Assembly: GCF_018224015.1 (NCBI RefSeq)
Contig: NZ_JAGPOT010000004.1
Span: 62,001 to 126,000 of the forward strand
Length of the DNA stretch: 64,000 bases
Direction of reading: 5' to 3'
DNA from: Pseudarthrobacter albicanus
GTDB taxonomy: Bacteria > Actinomycetota > Actinomycetes > Actinomycetales > Micrococcaceae
The notes under the pieces were generated by a model. It was not told where the DNA came from, ran no database searches, and saw only the letters and a program-made list of their open reading frames with translations. Positions 18,541 to 28,136 of this stretch are shown one piece after another (within the stretch, counting starts at the first letter, position 1; every line of letters begins with the position of its first letter). Made by a program: the position numbers and the translations under genes.

Positions 18541-21474
18541 TCATGATTGTTGCGCCTGGTTGTCTTGGGTGAGGTCGAGGCGGGTGTTCATATCGAGGTG
18601 GAATTTGCCGTAGGGGTTGATGTGGGTCCAGAACAGCGGAGACAATCCGCGGCGTTCGTGGGGGCCGATACTGTCATGAAATTCCGGCGCTTCCAGGACG
18701 GTCTGCAGCAGCAGGGTATTGACGTGCACGAGCGCTGACTGCAGCAGGTGCAGGGTGAGCATGGACACTTCGGCATGTTCGCGGTCGGGTCCGGTGAGGT
18801 CTCCGTCTTTTCCGTAGAAGATGACGCCGTTGCCGCTGTTCCAGTTCTCCACGACCTGCAGTCCGCCGTGGATTTCACGGCGCAGGTCCGGGTCGGCGAG
18901 GTAGTCGCAGGCGAAGATCGTGCGCACGGCACGGCCAAGTTCCTCCAACCCCTGGTAGGTGGGATGTTTGGGCCCTCCGCGGGTGAAGCGGCGCAGGATC
19001 GATTCCGACTCGGCTGTTCCGAGCCTCAGGGCCGTGGCGTATTTGACCATCTGGTCGTACTGCTGGGCAATGAGATCCCACCGGATAGGCCGGGTCAGCA
19101 CCGGCCCCAGCTCGGCGTAAACCGAAGTGTCGTCGGGGCGGTAGAGGCGGATGGACCCGATGTTTTTCAGCCGTGGCAGGAGTTTGAATCCCAGGAGTTC
19201 GGCGAAGGCGAAGCCGACGATGGAGGCCCCATGGGTATCGACGTAGCTGGCTTGGATGTCGGCGTCTGTGCAGTGCCGCAGCAGGCCTTCGATCATGGCT
19301 GCGACCTCGGAGGAGGAACAGTTTTTGAGTTGGCTGTAGATGCAGGTGGAGCGGCGTTCGACGTGCCAGTAGATCATCACCCCTGGCCCGCCGTAGCGGT
19401 TGTGCCATTCGGTCATGAGGTTTGATTCCCAGGACCCGAACTTCTTCGAATCCGACGCGCAGGCAGTCCCTGTACCCCACCAACCGGGGTCGCGGGCTTC
19501 GAAGGTGGCGTTGACGAGTTTGGCGATAGCCCGGCGCAGATTATCGCGGGTGATGAAGTGCCGGCGCACGTGCCGCAGCTCGCGTTCGGTTTCCCCATGG
19601 CCTCCTGTGTCCACGATGGCCTTGAGGCCCATGTTGGTCCCCAAAGCGAACAGACACAACAGAAGGCGGCGGCGCAACGTGTCCCGGTCAAGGATCTCCC
19701 TGGAGGCGACGGAAGTGAATTCTGCCGTGAAGTCCGCGAGGAAATCCGAGTCCTTGAGTACATCGAGAAGGTCCATGGTCCCCCAGCGGCGGATCACTTC
19801 ATCCTTGAGGGCCTGGAGGTTCTGCGGTTCGGGGAGCGGCTCCATTTTCGGCACCCCGATCCAGGGATCCCCGCGCCGGGTGGTGATTTTCACCCCGCCG
19901 GCCGTGACATCAACCAGGGCGGAATCCAACCGTTCCAACGCTGCTGCCATGCGTTCGCGAAGGTCATCGATGAATTCTGTTGGGTCCACCGGCTGGCGTA
20001 TCGCGGTGTAGTGGACTTCGCGGTTAGCCTCGAAGTCCTGGGGCAGGTCATCTTCCGGATTCCGCCATTTGTTGGCGCCGTCGACGAATATTTCCCGGCG
20101 GCGGATAGCATCCCGTAGCGCCACAAGCACGCACAGCTCGTACGGGATGCGTTCGATGCGGCCGCGTTCATCGACCACGGCCGAACGCCAGGCCTTGGGA
20201 ACGACACCATCAACTGGCACTTGAGCGGCGTCAGCGTAGTATCGGGCTTTCCCGTCCACCCCGGCGTAGCGGTTCAGCAGCTCCAGGGCCTGCATGACAG
20301 GGCGGTAAGCGGTGTTGTTGCAGCGAAAGGACAACGCCGCGAGCAGGGCGGGGAGCATCCGGCGGTAATGGTTGGAATACGAGCTCCGCAGCACGGTCCG
20401 GACCCTGCCCTGAAACGCGAGTTCGTTGGCCTTGGCCTCACGGACGAGTTCCCTCAACGTCTTTTCCCCGACCACCGGATACAGAGCAGACCGGACTGTA
20501 TCGTCGGGATGGCCGATAGCGGCCTCAGCGATCCGGAACAGAATGCCCTCCCTGCCCCGCACCCGCCGCAAATCCTCCGTCAGCTCCCGCTCGACCCGCC
20601 GGTCAGCCCGGGTATTGACTTTCAACACCAGCGCGATCAGCAAGTCCACCAGCGAATCGGTGATCTCCGAAGACCGCTGCCAGCACAGGGCAGCCAACAG
20701 CGTGAGTCGGACCGGTGCCGGCATCGACCGAAGGTCCGAAGGGTAGGCACGGGCCGCCCGGGACCGCCAGGCCTCCACGAGCTTGTCCGGCGTATGCGTA
20801 AACAGCGCTGCAGGCAACCCCAGGGCACGGATGGCGGCGAGCTTATCGACCTCCCGTAACAGGGTTTCCAGCCCCACCTGGCCCGGGTCAGACTTCAACT
20901 CTGCCAGCAACCCTCTATCGGTTCCGTCTGTAACCAGACCCTCCAACCGGGCGGCGCAGTCAGCATTCAAACGGGCGACGGTGGAGTCGCAGAAATCCTT
21001 CTCGAACGCTGCCCGGGCGGACCCAATGATCCGCTCAATCCGCCCTGGCGGCTCAATCTGATCAGCGCGGCACCGGACAAGTACGGCTTCGCGTAGCTGT
21101 TCGTCCCGCTGTTCTACCGGACATACTTCACGGGCCAGCCTCTCTGCAATCTTCTCCTCGCCGCGGGAGAATTCCCGGAATCCGAACGCCGACCGAATTT
21201 GAGCACGATGGCGCTCAATTACCCGGCCGGACCATTCATACGCGCTGAACAGCAGCGGATCGATCTTGACCTGGGCCGCAACATATGCCACCGCCTCGCT
21301 CGTGAAATCGATGGCGGTCCGTGGAAAACGGGCCTCAAGCTCAAAGAATTTAAGCAACAGAGCAAACCCCAGCCGGGTCACTCCCGACTTGTTGCCCACC
21401 AGTTCCCAGTCCCCGCCCACCAGAGTCCAGGACCCAACCAGCTCGTCAGAAATAGGTTCCGAGCGTAAGTTCAC
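18541..21474 (-). CDS. tnpA: Tn3-family transposase (TnpA)
   Basis: A 977-aa DDE transposase, normal length for the family. The N-terminal DUF4158-like DNA-binding region is followed by the catalytic domain. The block [19 protein letters not shown] with a catalytic aspartate lies near residue 746. The block around [18 protein letters not shown] with the catalytic glutamate lies near residue 868. The start is a GTG at 21474. It acts on the terminal inverted repeats at 16957 and 21521. No frameshift was seen, so the enzyme may be functional. Confidence 0.93.
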   Translation of the reverse strand: MNLRSEPISDELVGSWTLVGGDWELVGNKSGVTRLGFALLLKFFELEARFPRTAIDFTSEAVAYVAAQVKIDPLLFSAYEWSGRVIERHRAQIRSAFGFREFSRGEEKIAERLAREVCPVEQRDEQLREAVLVRCRADQIEPPGRIERIIGSARAAFEKDFCDSTVARLNADCAARLEGLVTDGTDRGLLAELKSDPGQVGLETLLREVDKLAAIRALGLPAALFTHTPDKLVEAWRSRAARAYPSDLRSMPAPVRLTLLAALCWQRSSEITDSLVDLLIALVLKVNTRADRRVERELTEDLRRVRGREGILFRIAEAAIGHPDDTVRSALYPVVGEKTLRELVREAKANELAFQGRVRTVLRSSYSNHYRRMLPALLAALSFRCNNTAYRPVMQALELLNRYAGVDGKARYYADAAQVPVDGVVPKAWRSAVVDERGRIERIPYELCVLVALRDAIRRREIFVDGANKWRNPEDDLPQDFEANREVHYTAIRQPVDPTEFIDDLRERMAAALERLDSALVDVTAGGVKITTRRGDPWIGVPKMEPLPEPQNLQALKDEVIRRWGTMDLLDVLKDSDFLADFTAEFTSVASREILDRDTLRRRLLLCLFALGTNMGLKAIVDTGGHGETERELRHVRRHFITRDNLRRAIAKLVNATFEARDPGWWGTGTACASDSKKFGSWESNLMTEWHNRYGGPGVMIYWHVERRSTCIYSQLKNCSSSEVAAMIEGLLRHCTDADIQASYVDTHGASIVGFAFAELLGFKLLPRLKNIGSIRLYRPDDTSVYAELGPVLTRPIRWDLIAQQYDQMVKYATALRLGTAESESILRRFTRGGPKHPTYQGLEELGRAVRTIFACDYLADPDLRREIHGGLQVVENWNSGNGVIFYGKDGDLTGPDREHAEVSMLTLHLLQSALVHVNTLLLQTVLEAPEFHDSIGPHERRGLSPLFWTHINPYGKFHLDMNTRLDLTQDNQAQQS

Positions 21475-21520
21475 CCCGGAACCCTAACCCTGCACCGCCC
21501 CCTTCACAAGTCACTCGCCA

Positions 21521-21551
21521 GTTACTTGTCGGGTAGGGACAGCTATAGGAG
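21521..21551 (-). repeat. Right terminal inverted repeat of the transposon
   Basis: It ends GGGACAGCTATAGGAG and is the imperfect inverse of the left end at 16957-16987. Confidence 0.75.
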
Positions 21552-21777
21552 TACCAGGCCGTACGGGTACGGCTGCGGCGCCTCCCCGGCCGGATCCTGG
21601 ACGGTCCAGGCCGACGGATAGTCGAAACTCAGCTGCCCGTCCGACGTCGTGAAGGTGCGCCAGCCCGACGACGGCGGCACAGCCGGCGTGGGGATCGCCG
21701 GAGCTCCGGTGCTGCCGGGCGGCTGGCTCACCGGGGCACCCGCGGTGGACGCCGGCTCCGCCCGTCCCCTCAGGCCC
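21552..21777 (-). pseudogene. N-terminal half of the transposon-split gene
   Basis: The minus strand reads a Pro/Ser/Thr-rich stretch (TAGAPVSQPPGSTGAP), then WRTFTTSDGQLSFDYPSAW, and stops where the transposon begins after PYGLVL. The C-terminal half is at 16577-16956. No signal peptide is seen in this frame. An ATG at 21834 with a good GGGGGAGG ribosome site runs only six codons before a stop and is in a different frame. The 5' end therefore also seems damaged, or its true start is elsewhere. The exact start is uncertain. Confidence 0.6.
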
Positions 21778-22033
21778 ATGCGAAGCCCTGGCTTCCGGTC
21801 CGGCAACCGCCTGCTACTTCCCCGCCGGCCGCATTTATCCTCCCCCGGGGATAGAAACTGGTTCGATGGTGCGGGCAGTCCGGGCCTGAATGCTAGGGTC
21901 AAAGGTCCCGAAGCCGCCGCCGACCGGGCCGTCCACCGGGCGCTTTCCGTCCAAGGGGCCCCGGCGTGACCGGTCCCACGTTGACACGCGTCTGATTTCA
22001 GGGGCCCGCGAAAGCTTGCTAGACCTTTAAGTG

Positions 22034-23269
22034 ATGCAAGATTTCCTAACTCAAGCAATGCCCTTCCTCGCCATGGCCCTCGCCGTGGCCGCCGGACTCG
22101 TCCTGTCCTGGCTGCTGCGCCGGATTGTGCTCCGGCTCAACCGCAAACAAACCGAACTGCGCGAGACGTCGCGGATGGCCCGGCTCCCCTTACGTTTCGT
22201 CCTGTGCCTGATCGGTGTCCGGATCGCCCTCGCGGTGTCCGCCGGGGACATCGAATGGCGCCACGGAGTGGACCATCTGCTCCTGATCGGCCTCATCGCC
22301 GCGGTGGCGTGGCTGGCCGTGACCATGCTGCTGATTATCGAGACCATGGTCTTCATGCGCTACCGGGTGGATGTGGCGGACAACCGCCGGGCCCGACGGC
22401 TCCGCACCCAGGTGATCCTGGCGCGCCGGATCGGCGTCGCCCTGATCGTGGTGGTGGGGGTGGGCAGCGCGATGCTGACCTTCCCGGCGATCCAGGCCCT
22501 CGGCGCCGGACTGCTGGCCTCCGCCGGCGTGCTGTCGATCGTGGCCGGCCTCGCCGCGCAGACCTCCCTGGTAAACGTGTTCGCCGGCGTCCAGCTCGCA
22601 TTCACGGATGCGATCCGGGTGGACGACGTCGTCGTGGTCCAGAAGGAATGGGGCCGGATCGAGGAGATCACCCTGACCTACGTGGTGGTCCACATCTGGG
22701 ACGACCGCCGGCTGATCCTGCCGTCCACCTACTTCACCACCACGCCGTTCGAGAACTGGACCCGGCGCCAGTCCGAGGTCATGGGCACAGTGGAGTTCGA
22801 CCTCGACTGGCGTGCCCCCGTGGAAGCGATGCGCGCGGAGCTCAAGACGGTGCTGGCCGAAACGGAGCTGTGGGACAAGCGCGTGGGCATCCTGCAGATC
22901 ACCGACGCGACGGCCGGCTTTGTCCGGGTCCGCATCCTGGTCAGCGCGGCGGACAGCGCCTCACTGTTTGACCTGCGCTGCCTGATCCGGGAAGAACTCG
23001 TGCTGTTCCTGCAGCAGGACCACCCGACGGCGCTCCCGCACGTGCGCCTCGAGACGATGGCTCCGGCCAGGTCCCGGGCCGAGTCCGGAAACGGCCGCCC
23101 CGGCAAGGCATCCGCCGCGGACGAGCACCCCCGGCACCACCCGGCCGACCCGCACGATTCCCAGTTGTTCACCGGTTCCATCGAGGCTGTGCAGCGTTCC
23201 CGCGCCTTCTCCGGGCCCGGCGAGGATGTGTTCGAGGACCGGGACAGGACAATCGCCGCCCGGAACTAG
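22034..23269 (+). CDS. MscS-family mechanosensitive channel protein
   Basis: A 411-aa membrane protein. Four or five hydrophobic segments precede the pore-lining helix, whose Gly/Ala-rich sequence AIQALGAGLLASAGVLSIVAG is typical of MscS TM3 (quoted only to its core, ALGAGLLASAG). The beta domain follows with the signature QTSLVNVFAGVQLAFTD and the FENWTRRQ region. A disordered charged tail of about 70 residues ends the protein. It should act as an osmotic safety valve in the cell membrane. The ATG at 22034 directly follows an in-frame GTG; neither has a strong ribosome site. Confidence 0.9.
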   Translation: MQDFLTQAMPFLAMALAVAAGLVLSWLLRRIVLRLNRKQTELRETSRMARLPLRFVLCLIGVRIALAVSAGDIEWRHGVDHLLLIGLIAAVAWLAVTMLLIIETMVFMRYRVDVADNRRARRLRTQVILARRIGVALIVVVGVGSAMLTFPAIQALGAGLLASAGVLSIVAGLAAQTSLVNVFAGVQLAFTDAIRVDDVVVVQKEWGRIEEITLTYVVVHIWDDRRLILPSTYFTTTPFENWTRRQSEVMGTVEFDLDWRAPVEAMRAELKTVLAETELWDKRVGILQITDATAGFVRVRILVSAADSASLFDLRCLIREELVLFLQQDHPTALPHVRLETMAPARSRAESGNGRPGKASAADEHPRHHPADPHDSQLFTGSIEAVQRSRAFSGPGEDVFEDRDRTIAARN

Positions 23270-23409
23270 GCACGGGAGCCTCCCCTGCCGCGTCCCTGGT
23301 GGGGCGCGGCGGGCCTCTTTGCGGGCTTTGTTGCGGGGGGCCGCGGCCGGGCCTTCCCAGCCTGCCGGAACTGGTCGATAATCAGACCGACAAACAGAGG
23401 GAGCGCGGC

Positions 23410-23631
23410 ATGACTATTCCACCCACCCGGGAACCTGATCCGTTTCCCCCGGAACCCGGCCCCACCACCCCGCCGCCGGAACCGGGCGATCCTTTTCCCC
23501 CGGAGCCCGGCCCGGTCCCGCCGCCGGGTCCGAGTCCTGTGCCCGGGCCGGCCCCCGGCCCTGCGCCGGGCCCCTTGCCGATTCCCGATCCCGGCCCCGC
23601 ACCCCGGCCGGATCCGACCCGGTTCCGGTGA
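23410..23631 (+). CDS. Proline-rich 73-aa protein
   Basis: The ATG at 23410 has GAGGGAG six bases upstream. Almost all of the protein consists of Pro, Gly, Glu and Asp in short repeats such as FPPEPGP (three times, slightly varied) and PGPAPGPAPGP. There is no signal peptide or membrane segment. Such low-complexity sequence arises easily in GC-rich DNA, so the ribosome site is the main support. The function is unknown. Confidence 0.5.
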   Translation: MTIPPTREPDPFPPEPGPTTPPPEPGDPFPPEPGPVPPPGPSPVPGPAPGPAPGPLPIPDPGPAPRPDPTRFR

Positions 23632-23653
23632 CGGCCCGGTTCCGGTGACGGCC
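23620..23653 (+). repeat. 17-bp tandem duplication at the proline-rich gene stop
   Basis: CGGTTCCGGTGACGGCC occurs twice in immediate succession (23620-23636 and 23637-23653). The first copy contains the stop codon. Confidence 0.7.
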
Positions 23654-23689
23654 GGGCTTCGGTAGTCCAACTCGGCACCAAGGCCTGGC

Positions 23690-24485
23690 TCAACCGCCGG
23701 CCACGCTGTGCAGGAACCGCCGGACCGCGGCGTTGAACGCCGTCGGCGCTTCGGCGGGGGCGAGATGCCCGACGTCGGGAATCACCACGAGTGTGGATCC
23801 CGGGATCCGCTGGTGCAGCTCCCGCAACGCTCAACGGCGCCCTTGTGTCCTCTGCGCCGTACAGCAGGAGCGTGGGCACCGCGACGGCTGGCAGGACGTC
23901 CCGGTAGTCGGCGTGGCCGCTCGCATTCAGCAGCGCCCGCATGCCGTCGGGGTGGAAGTCGGCCATGATCGCGCTGACTTCCTGGACCACGGCGGGATCG
24001 GCCCGGCAAGTGAACAAAGTGGGGAGCCAGATGGGGATGAACTGTTCGGGCGGTTGGCCGAGTTCGGCCAGCACCTGCGCGTACCTCCGCTCCACCTCCT
24101 TCGGAGGCAAGGACCCCGCCCAGCCGGCATACGCGGAGGCCAGCACCAGTGACGCCGGCATCTCCGGGGAGGCGCGGTAAAGCTCCAGCGCGATCCCGGA
24201 ACCCATGGACAAGCCGAGGATATTGGGCCTGCCGGGCACGGCTTCCCGCAGGAATCCGGCCAGGGCATCGCCAAGGTCCTTTCCGGAGAAGTCCGGCGGA
24301 GGATCATCGGAGCGGCCACAGCCCGGTGCATCCCAGGCGAAGACAGTGAACTCGTCGGACAGCGCCTCGAGCTGCGGCCGCCAGACCCGGCTGTCCTCGT
24401 AGGTCCCGTGCAGCAATACCAGCGCCGGGCCGTGGCCCGCGCGCTGGTACGCGATGCGGAGACCGGCGACCTGGACGGCGTCCAT
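23690..24485 (-). pseudogene. Alpha/beta hydrolase with a single-base frameshift near the C terminus
   Basis: The first frame encodes an alpha/beta hydrolase from its ATG: VLLHGTYEDSRVW (oxyanion region), the nucleophile elbow LGLSMGSG, and PTLLLYGAEDTRAPLS (catalytic acid). An extra base in the CCC run at 23821-23823 then shifts the frame. The expected continuation (ELHQRIPG, VVIPDVGHLAPAEAP with the catalytic histidine) is in the next frame and ends at 23690. Removing one base restores a 264-residue protein of normal form. This is either a recent mutation or a sequencing error in a short homopolymer. Without correction the histidine is lost. Confidence 0.8.
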
Positions 24486-24586
24486 GGCCCAATTCTAGGG
24501 CCATCGGACGCCGCCACCCAGGCGTGCGGGCTTGCCGCCGGAACCCTGCCGGCGCGCTTTAGCGCGGAACCTTCAGGCCAGGACCT

Positions 24587-25504
24587 TTAGCCCAGGACGA
24601 TGTCGCGCGTCCGGTGGTCGTAGTGGATGACCAGCGGGCCGCCGCCGTGGTGCACCTCGTGGTTGGGACCGTCGAACACGCCGAACGCACCGTAGTTCTC
24701 ATCCCAGGAGCGGTTAAGCGCGATCTTGAAGGTATAGAAGCCGGCCGGGACGTCGGCAGCGAGCTTCCAGAGCTGGTCCACGAGGTCCAGTTCCATCTGG
24801 GACTCCTCGTACTGGGGTGCCCAGTTGGCGGGTGCACCCAGCGCGATGTTGAAATCGCCGGCGACGGCGACGGCCGCCGGCTGCTCGACCGTTTCGGTGC
24901 TGACGGCGGAGCCGGACGGTGCTGGTCCTGCAACTGATTCAGCTGCTGGCGGGGTCTGCGCCGCGGCGGCCGCCTTGCGCTTGCGGACGGCCTTCGCGAC
25001 GGGTGCCACGGCGTCGTCGATCAGTTTGGCGGCCTTGCCGACAGCCTTGGTGGCTTTCGACGGAGCTTCCTTATCCCCGGCGGACGCGGCCGGGGCCGCG
25101 GTCTTGCGGACAGCCTTGGCAGCCGGCTTCTGCGCCGGTGCCGCGGGCAGCGGGGTGCCGGCCGGGACCGGGGTGCCGGCGTCGAGCGCTGCAACGAAAG
25201 CCGCAGGCTCGGCGAACGCGACGGTGGCACGCTGGCCGTCGTCGGTGATGGACCAGCCGGAACGGCCCTTGACGAGCCAGCCGGCCTTGACCAGCTTGGC
25301 GGTGGCCGTGGTCAGCGTCTTGTGTCCGCGCGGAATGCCGCCGCTGAGCAGTTCACGCTCATGCTCATTGAGCGGCACGCGCTCGATTGCCTCGCCCAGG
25401 ACCGCCCCGGCGTTCAGCTTTTCAGCCGACCAAACCCCCTCTGCCAGAACTTCCAGCACGGCTTTCAGTCGAAGGGTCGTGTTTTCCGCGGTGTTCGCGC
25501 CCAT
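24587..25504 (-). CDS. Winged-helix protein fused to a pullulanase X25-like domain
   Basis: A 305-aa protein of unusual make-up. Residues 1 to about 100 look like a winged helix of the Mrr-N kind (AVLEVLAEGVWSAEKLNAGA, LTTATAKLVKAGWLVKGRSG). A long Ala/Lys/Pro-rich linker (about 105-210) has repeated AKAVRK segments. The C-terminal about 90 residues match the X25 beta-sandwich module of pullulanases (LWKLAADVPAGFYTFKIALN, WDENYGAFG). The X25 module binds or packs against starch-acting domains in known enzymes. Here no catalytic domain is present. The debranching-type glucosidase gene is adjacent on the same strand, upstream, which hints at glycogen-related work. The function is unknown. Confidence 0.75.
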   Translation of the reverse strand: MGANTAENTTLRLKAVLEVLAEGVWSAEKLNAGAVLGEAIERVPLNEHERELLSGGIPRGHKTLTTATAKLVKAGWLVKGRSGWSITDDGQRATVAFAEPAAFVAALDAGTPVPAGTPLPAAPAQKPAAKAVRKTAAPAASAGDKEAPSKATKAVGKAAKLIDDAVAPVAKAVRKRKAAAAAQTPPAAESVAGPAPSGSAVSTETVEQPAAVAVAGDFNIALGAPANWAPQYEESQMELDLVDQLWKLAADVPAGFYTFKIALNRSWDENYGAFGVFDGPNHEVHHGGGPLVIHYDHRTRDIVLG

Positions 25505-25700
25505 GGGTCTCCTTTAGAAGCAATTGATCCACAAGCATTTTGCCAAGGATGTGGCCTTTCCGCGAGCGGAAACGGCTAACTGCGTGTGTCGTGTCCCACT
25601 ATGACAGCCTGAACGGGCGAAGTGAGGGACCAATCTCGGGTACCCGCCAGTAGCTTCCGTCAAACTTTGCCTGCGGAGCCTCCAGTGGCGTCGGGGACGG

Positions 25701-27845
25701 TCATTTCATCCGGGTCAGGTTCAACAGTTCCAGCAGGGCGGGTCGGGCTTCCAGCAGGAGCTGGACGGACTCCGGCAGCCCGTCCACAGTCACCGAGTCC
25801 TGGGTGATGTTGATGGAGAGCCTTTTGCCGGCAAAAGGGACGTTGTCCACGCGGAACTGTCCGAAGCCTTTGGGGAGTTCCGGCGCCAGCCACAGCTCAT
25901 TCCACGGAAGGGCCGGGTCGAACCGCATCAGCGTGCGGATCAGGTGGATCGGGGCAGCTGCCGCCCAGGCCTGGGGGGAGCATGCCGCAGGATACGGCAC
26001 GGGCTTGGGATATCTGGAACGGTCCAGTCCGGAGAACAGCTCCGGGAGCCGGCCTCCAAAGTGGTCCGCCGCCTCGAAGAGACCGTAGGCAATTCTCTGG
26101 GCCTCGTCGATGAATCCGTACCTCATCAGCCCGTGGGCGGCCAACGCGCTGTCGTGTGGCCATACGGACCCGTTGTGGTAGCTCAGAGGGTTGTAGGCGC
26201 CCATGCTGCTCGCGAGAGTGCGGATCCCCCAGCCGGTGAACATTTCCGGGGACATCAGGCGTTCGGCCACCTGCGCTGCCTTGTCTGTGTCCACGATGCC
26301 CATCCAGAGGCAGTGGCCCATGTTGGAGGCGAGGGCATCAACGGGTTTTTTGTCCCCGTCCAAGGCGATGGCGAAGTAGCCGCGGTCCGGGAGCCAGAAG
26401 CGTTCGTTGAAAGCTTCCTTCAGCCGGGCGGCCTTGGCCGCCCAGCGATCGGCTGTTTCTGTGTCGCCGTCGCCCAGCGCCATCAGGGCGCGCCCCACGT
26501 ACGCCCCGTACGTGTACGCCTGGACTTCGCAGAGCGCTATCGGGCCCTGGGCGATGCTGCCATCGGCGAAGTTGATGCCGTCCCAGGAATCTTTCCAGCC
26601 CTGGTTTATGAGCCCGTGTTCGGTCTGCCGCTGGTATTCGACGAATCCGTCGCCGTCGCGGTCGCCGTAGTTCTCAATCCAGGCAAGCGCGCGGTCCGCG
26701 GCCGGCAACAGTGCGTGTACTGCGTCCGTTTCCAGGCCCCACCGTCCCAGTTCGCTGAGGACGGCGACGAACAACGGGGTGGCGTCGGCGGTTCCGTAGT
26801 AAATGCTGCGGCCACCCAGGACGGACTCGGTGCTGGCACCCAGGCGCACTTCGTGGAGGATACGGCCCGGTTCCTCTTCCGTCGCCGGGTTCACTTCCTT
26901 CCCCTGATGGTCTGCCAGCGTCTGGAGGGTCCCAAGTGCCAGGGACGGGTCCAGCAGCAGGGACATGAGGGATGAGATCAGGCTGTCACGCCCGAACAGG
27001 GCCATGAACCACGGGGCGCCGGCGGCGGCGACTGTGCGGTCCGGGTGGTCCGGGTCGAAGATCCGGAGCGAACCGAGATCCTCCTGGCTGCGCAGGATCG
27101 TGTCTTGGACGGCGGCGTCGCCGAGATTGGGGATGGGCATGGACATCCGCCAGGAGAGGAGGCGTTGCGCCTCGGAGGAAACTCCCGTAGTCCCATATGC
27201 CGCCGCAGATATCACCGCCTCACCGTTCAGGTACGGGGTGGCCGTGACGGTCTGGGTCCATTTCCCGTGGGCAGGAATTGTCGGATTAAAGACAAGCCGG
27301 TGCGCCTCGAAGGCAGCGCCTTCCGAGCGGACGGCCAGCCCATAACGCCGGCCTCCCGATTCGGATTCAAGAAGGAGGCAATCGCCTTCCAGGCGGACAT
27401 TCTGCTTCCCTCGGCTGGCAGGCCTGCCGTCCTTGACCTCGAAGAGATCGGCGAAATCAGCAGTTACGGTCAAGGCGAGCGTGCAGTCTTTGGGCGCCCC
27501 CGAGTGGTTCTCGACTGTGATGGTTTCGGTGAGCCCGGCACCAATAGTCCTTTCCCGCTCTATCAGCAGCGGGGTGTCGGCGCCGCCGGCACGGCCGCTG
27601 ACCCTGCCGATAAACTGCGCCCGAAAGGGTTCCAGGGCTGTCGCGGCAAGCGCCTCGAGTTGGGCGTCGTTGACGCTGAGGTTCCATCCGGTTATGTACC
27701 GGGTATCGTGGAAAAATGCGCCGTGGGGGCTCCCGGGAACCATGTCACCGTTGGGCGCTGTGATGCAGAACGAGGAACCGTCAAGGATGGTGACGGCGCC
27801 GGCGCCAAGAGGGCCGGCGGCGTTGTCGGCGTTCCAACCCGACAT
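25701..27845 (-). CDS. Amylo-alpha-1,6-glucosidase (glycogen-debranching type)
   Basis: A 714-aa protein. The N-terminal domain is the bacterial/archaeal glycogen-debranching N-terminal fold (FCITAPNGDMVPGSPHGAFF, FHDTRYITGW). The C-terminal catalytic (alpha/alpha)6 barrel of GH63/GH133-like debranching enzymes includes LFGRDSLISSLMSLLLDP, GRILHEVRLG and WPHDSALAAHGL. It should cleave alpha-1,6 branches or related glucosides in the cytoplasm. The start at 27845 is set by AGGAG eight bases upstream; the track start 36 bases further up lacks a site. The X25-like fusion protein is encoded downstream. A 291-base divergent gap with no recognised gene separates it from the LuxR regulator. Confidence 0.87.
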   Translation of the reverse strand: MSGWNADNAAGPLGAGAVTILDGSSFCITAPNGDMVPGSPHGAFFHDTRYITGWNLSVNDAQLEALAATALEPFRAQFIGRVSGRAGGADTPLLIERERTIGAGLTETITVENHSGAPKDCTLALTVTADFADLFEVKDGRPASRGKQNVRLEGDCLLLESESGGRRYGLAVRSEGAAFEAHRLVFNPTIPAHGKWTQTVTATPYLNGEAVISAAAYGTTGVSSEAQRLLSWRMSMPIPNLGDAAVQDTILRSQEDLGSLRIFDPDHPDRTVAAAGAPWFMALFGRDSLISSLMSLLLDPSLALGTLQTLADHQGKEVNPATEEEPGRILHEVRLGASTESVLGGRSIYYGTADATPLFVAVLSELGRWGLETDAVHALLPAADRALAWIENYGDRDGDGFVEYQRQTEHGLINQGWKDSWDGINFADGSIAQGPIALCEVQAYTYGAYVGRALMALGDGDTETADRWAAKAARLKEAFNERFWLPDRGYFAIALDGDKKPVDALASNMGHCLWMGIVDTDKAAQVAERLMSPEMFTGWGIRTLASSMGAYNPLSYHNGSVWPHDSALAAHGLMRYGFIDEAQRIAYGLFEAADHFGGRLPELFSGLDRSRYPKPVPYPAACSPQAWAAAAPIHLIRTLMRFDPALPWNELWLAPELPKGFGQFRVDNVPFAGKRLSINITQDSVTVDGLPESVQLLLEARPALLELLNLTRMK

Positions 27846-28136
27846 TTCTCGCGCTCCTCCTGGAATGGGGCAGTCGAACAATGGCTTGGCGCTAGAGGGC
27901 CGGTCATCGGGCCGGCACGTATATCAGAACTATGACGCTCGTCCGCTGGGAAAACAAGCCCTGGCCGTTGTGTCGCCGGAGCGGACATGCCTCCAGGGCG
28001 TGTCACCTCCGGCAGGTCAACCCGACCTCAACACAGCTCACGGTCCCCCTATGCCCCTGACCACGAGTGCCCCGGTACGCTGGGGATAGTTGCCGCACAC
28101 CTCGACCATGGTTGTGCACCTTGGAACGGGGATCGT

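Larger units (their letters stand above)
16957..21551. mobile_element. Tn3-family transposon with cupin cargo
   Basis: An approximately 4.6-kb element bounded by imperfect terminal inverted repeats (16957-16987 and 21521-21551, 28 of 31 positions matching). It contains a Tn3-family transposase (977 aa), a serine resolvase and a 99-aa cupin gene between them. It interrupts a predicted secreted-protein gene. I could not find the 5-bp target duplication expected for this family, so the element has probably been rearranged or has deleted adjacent host DNA. Confidence 0.85.
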
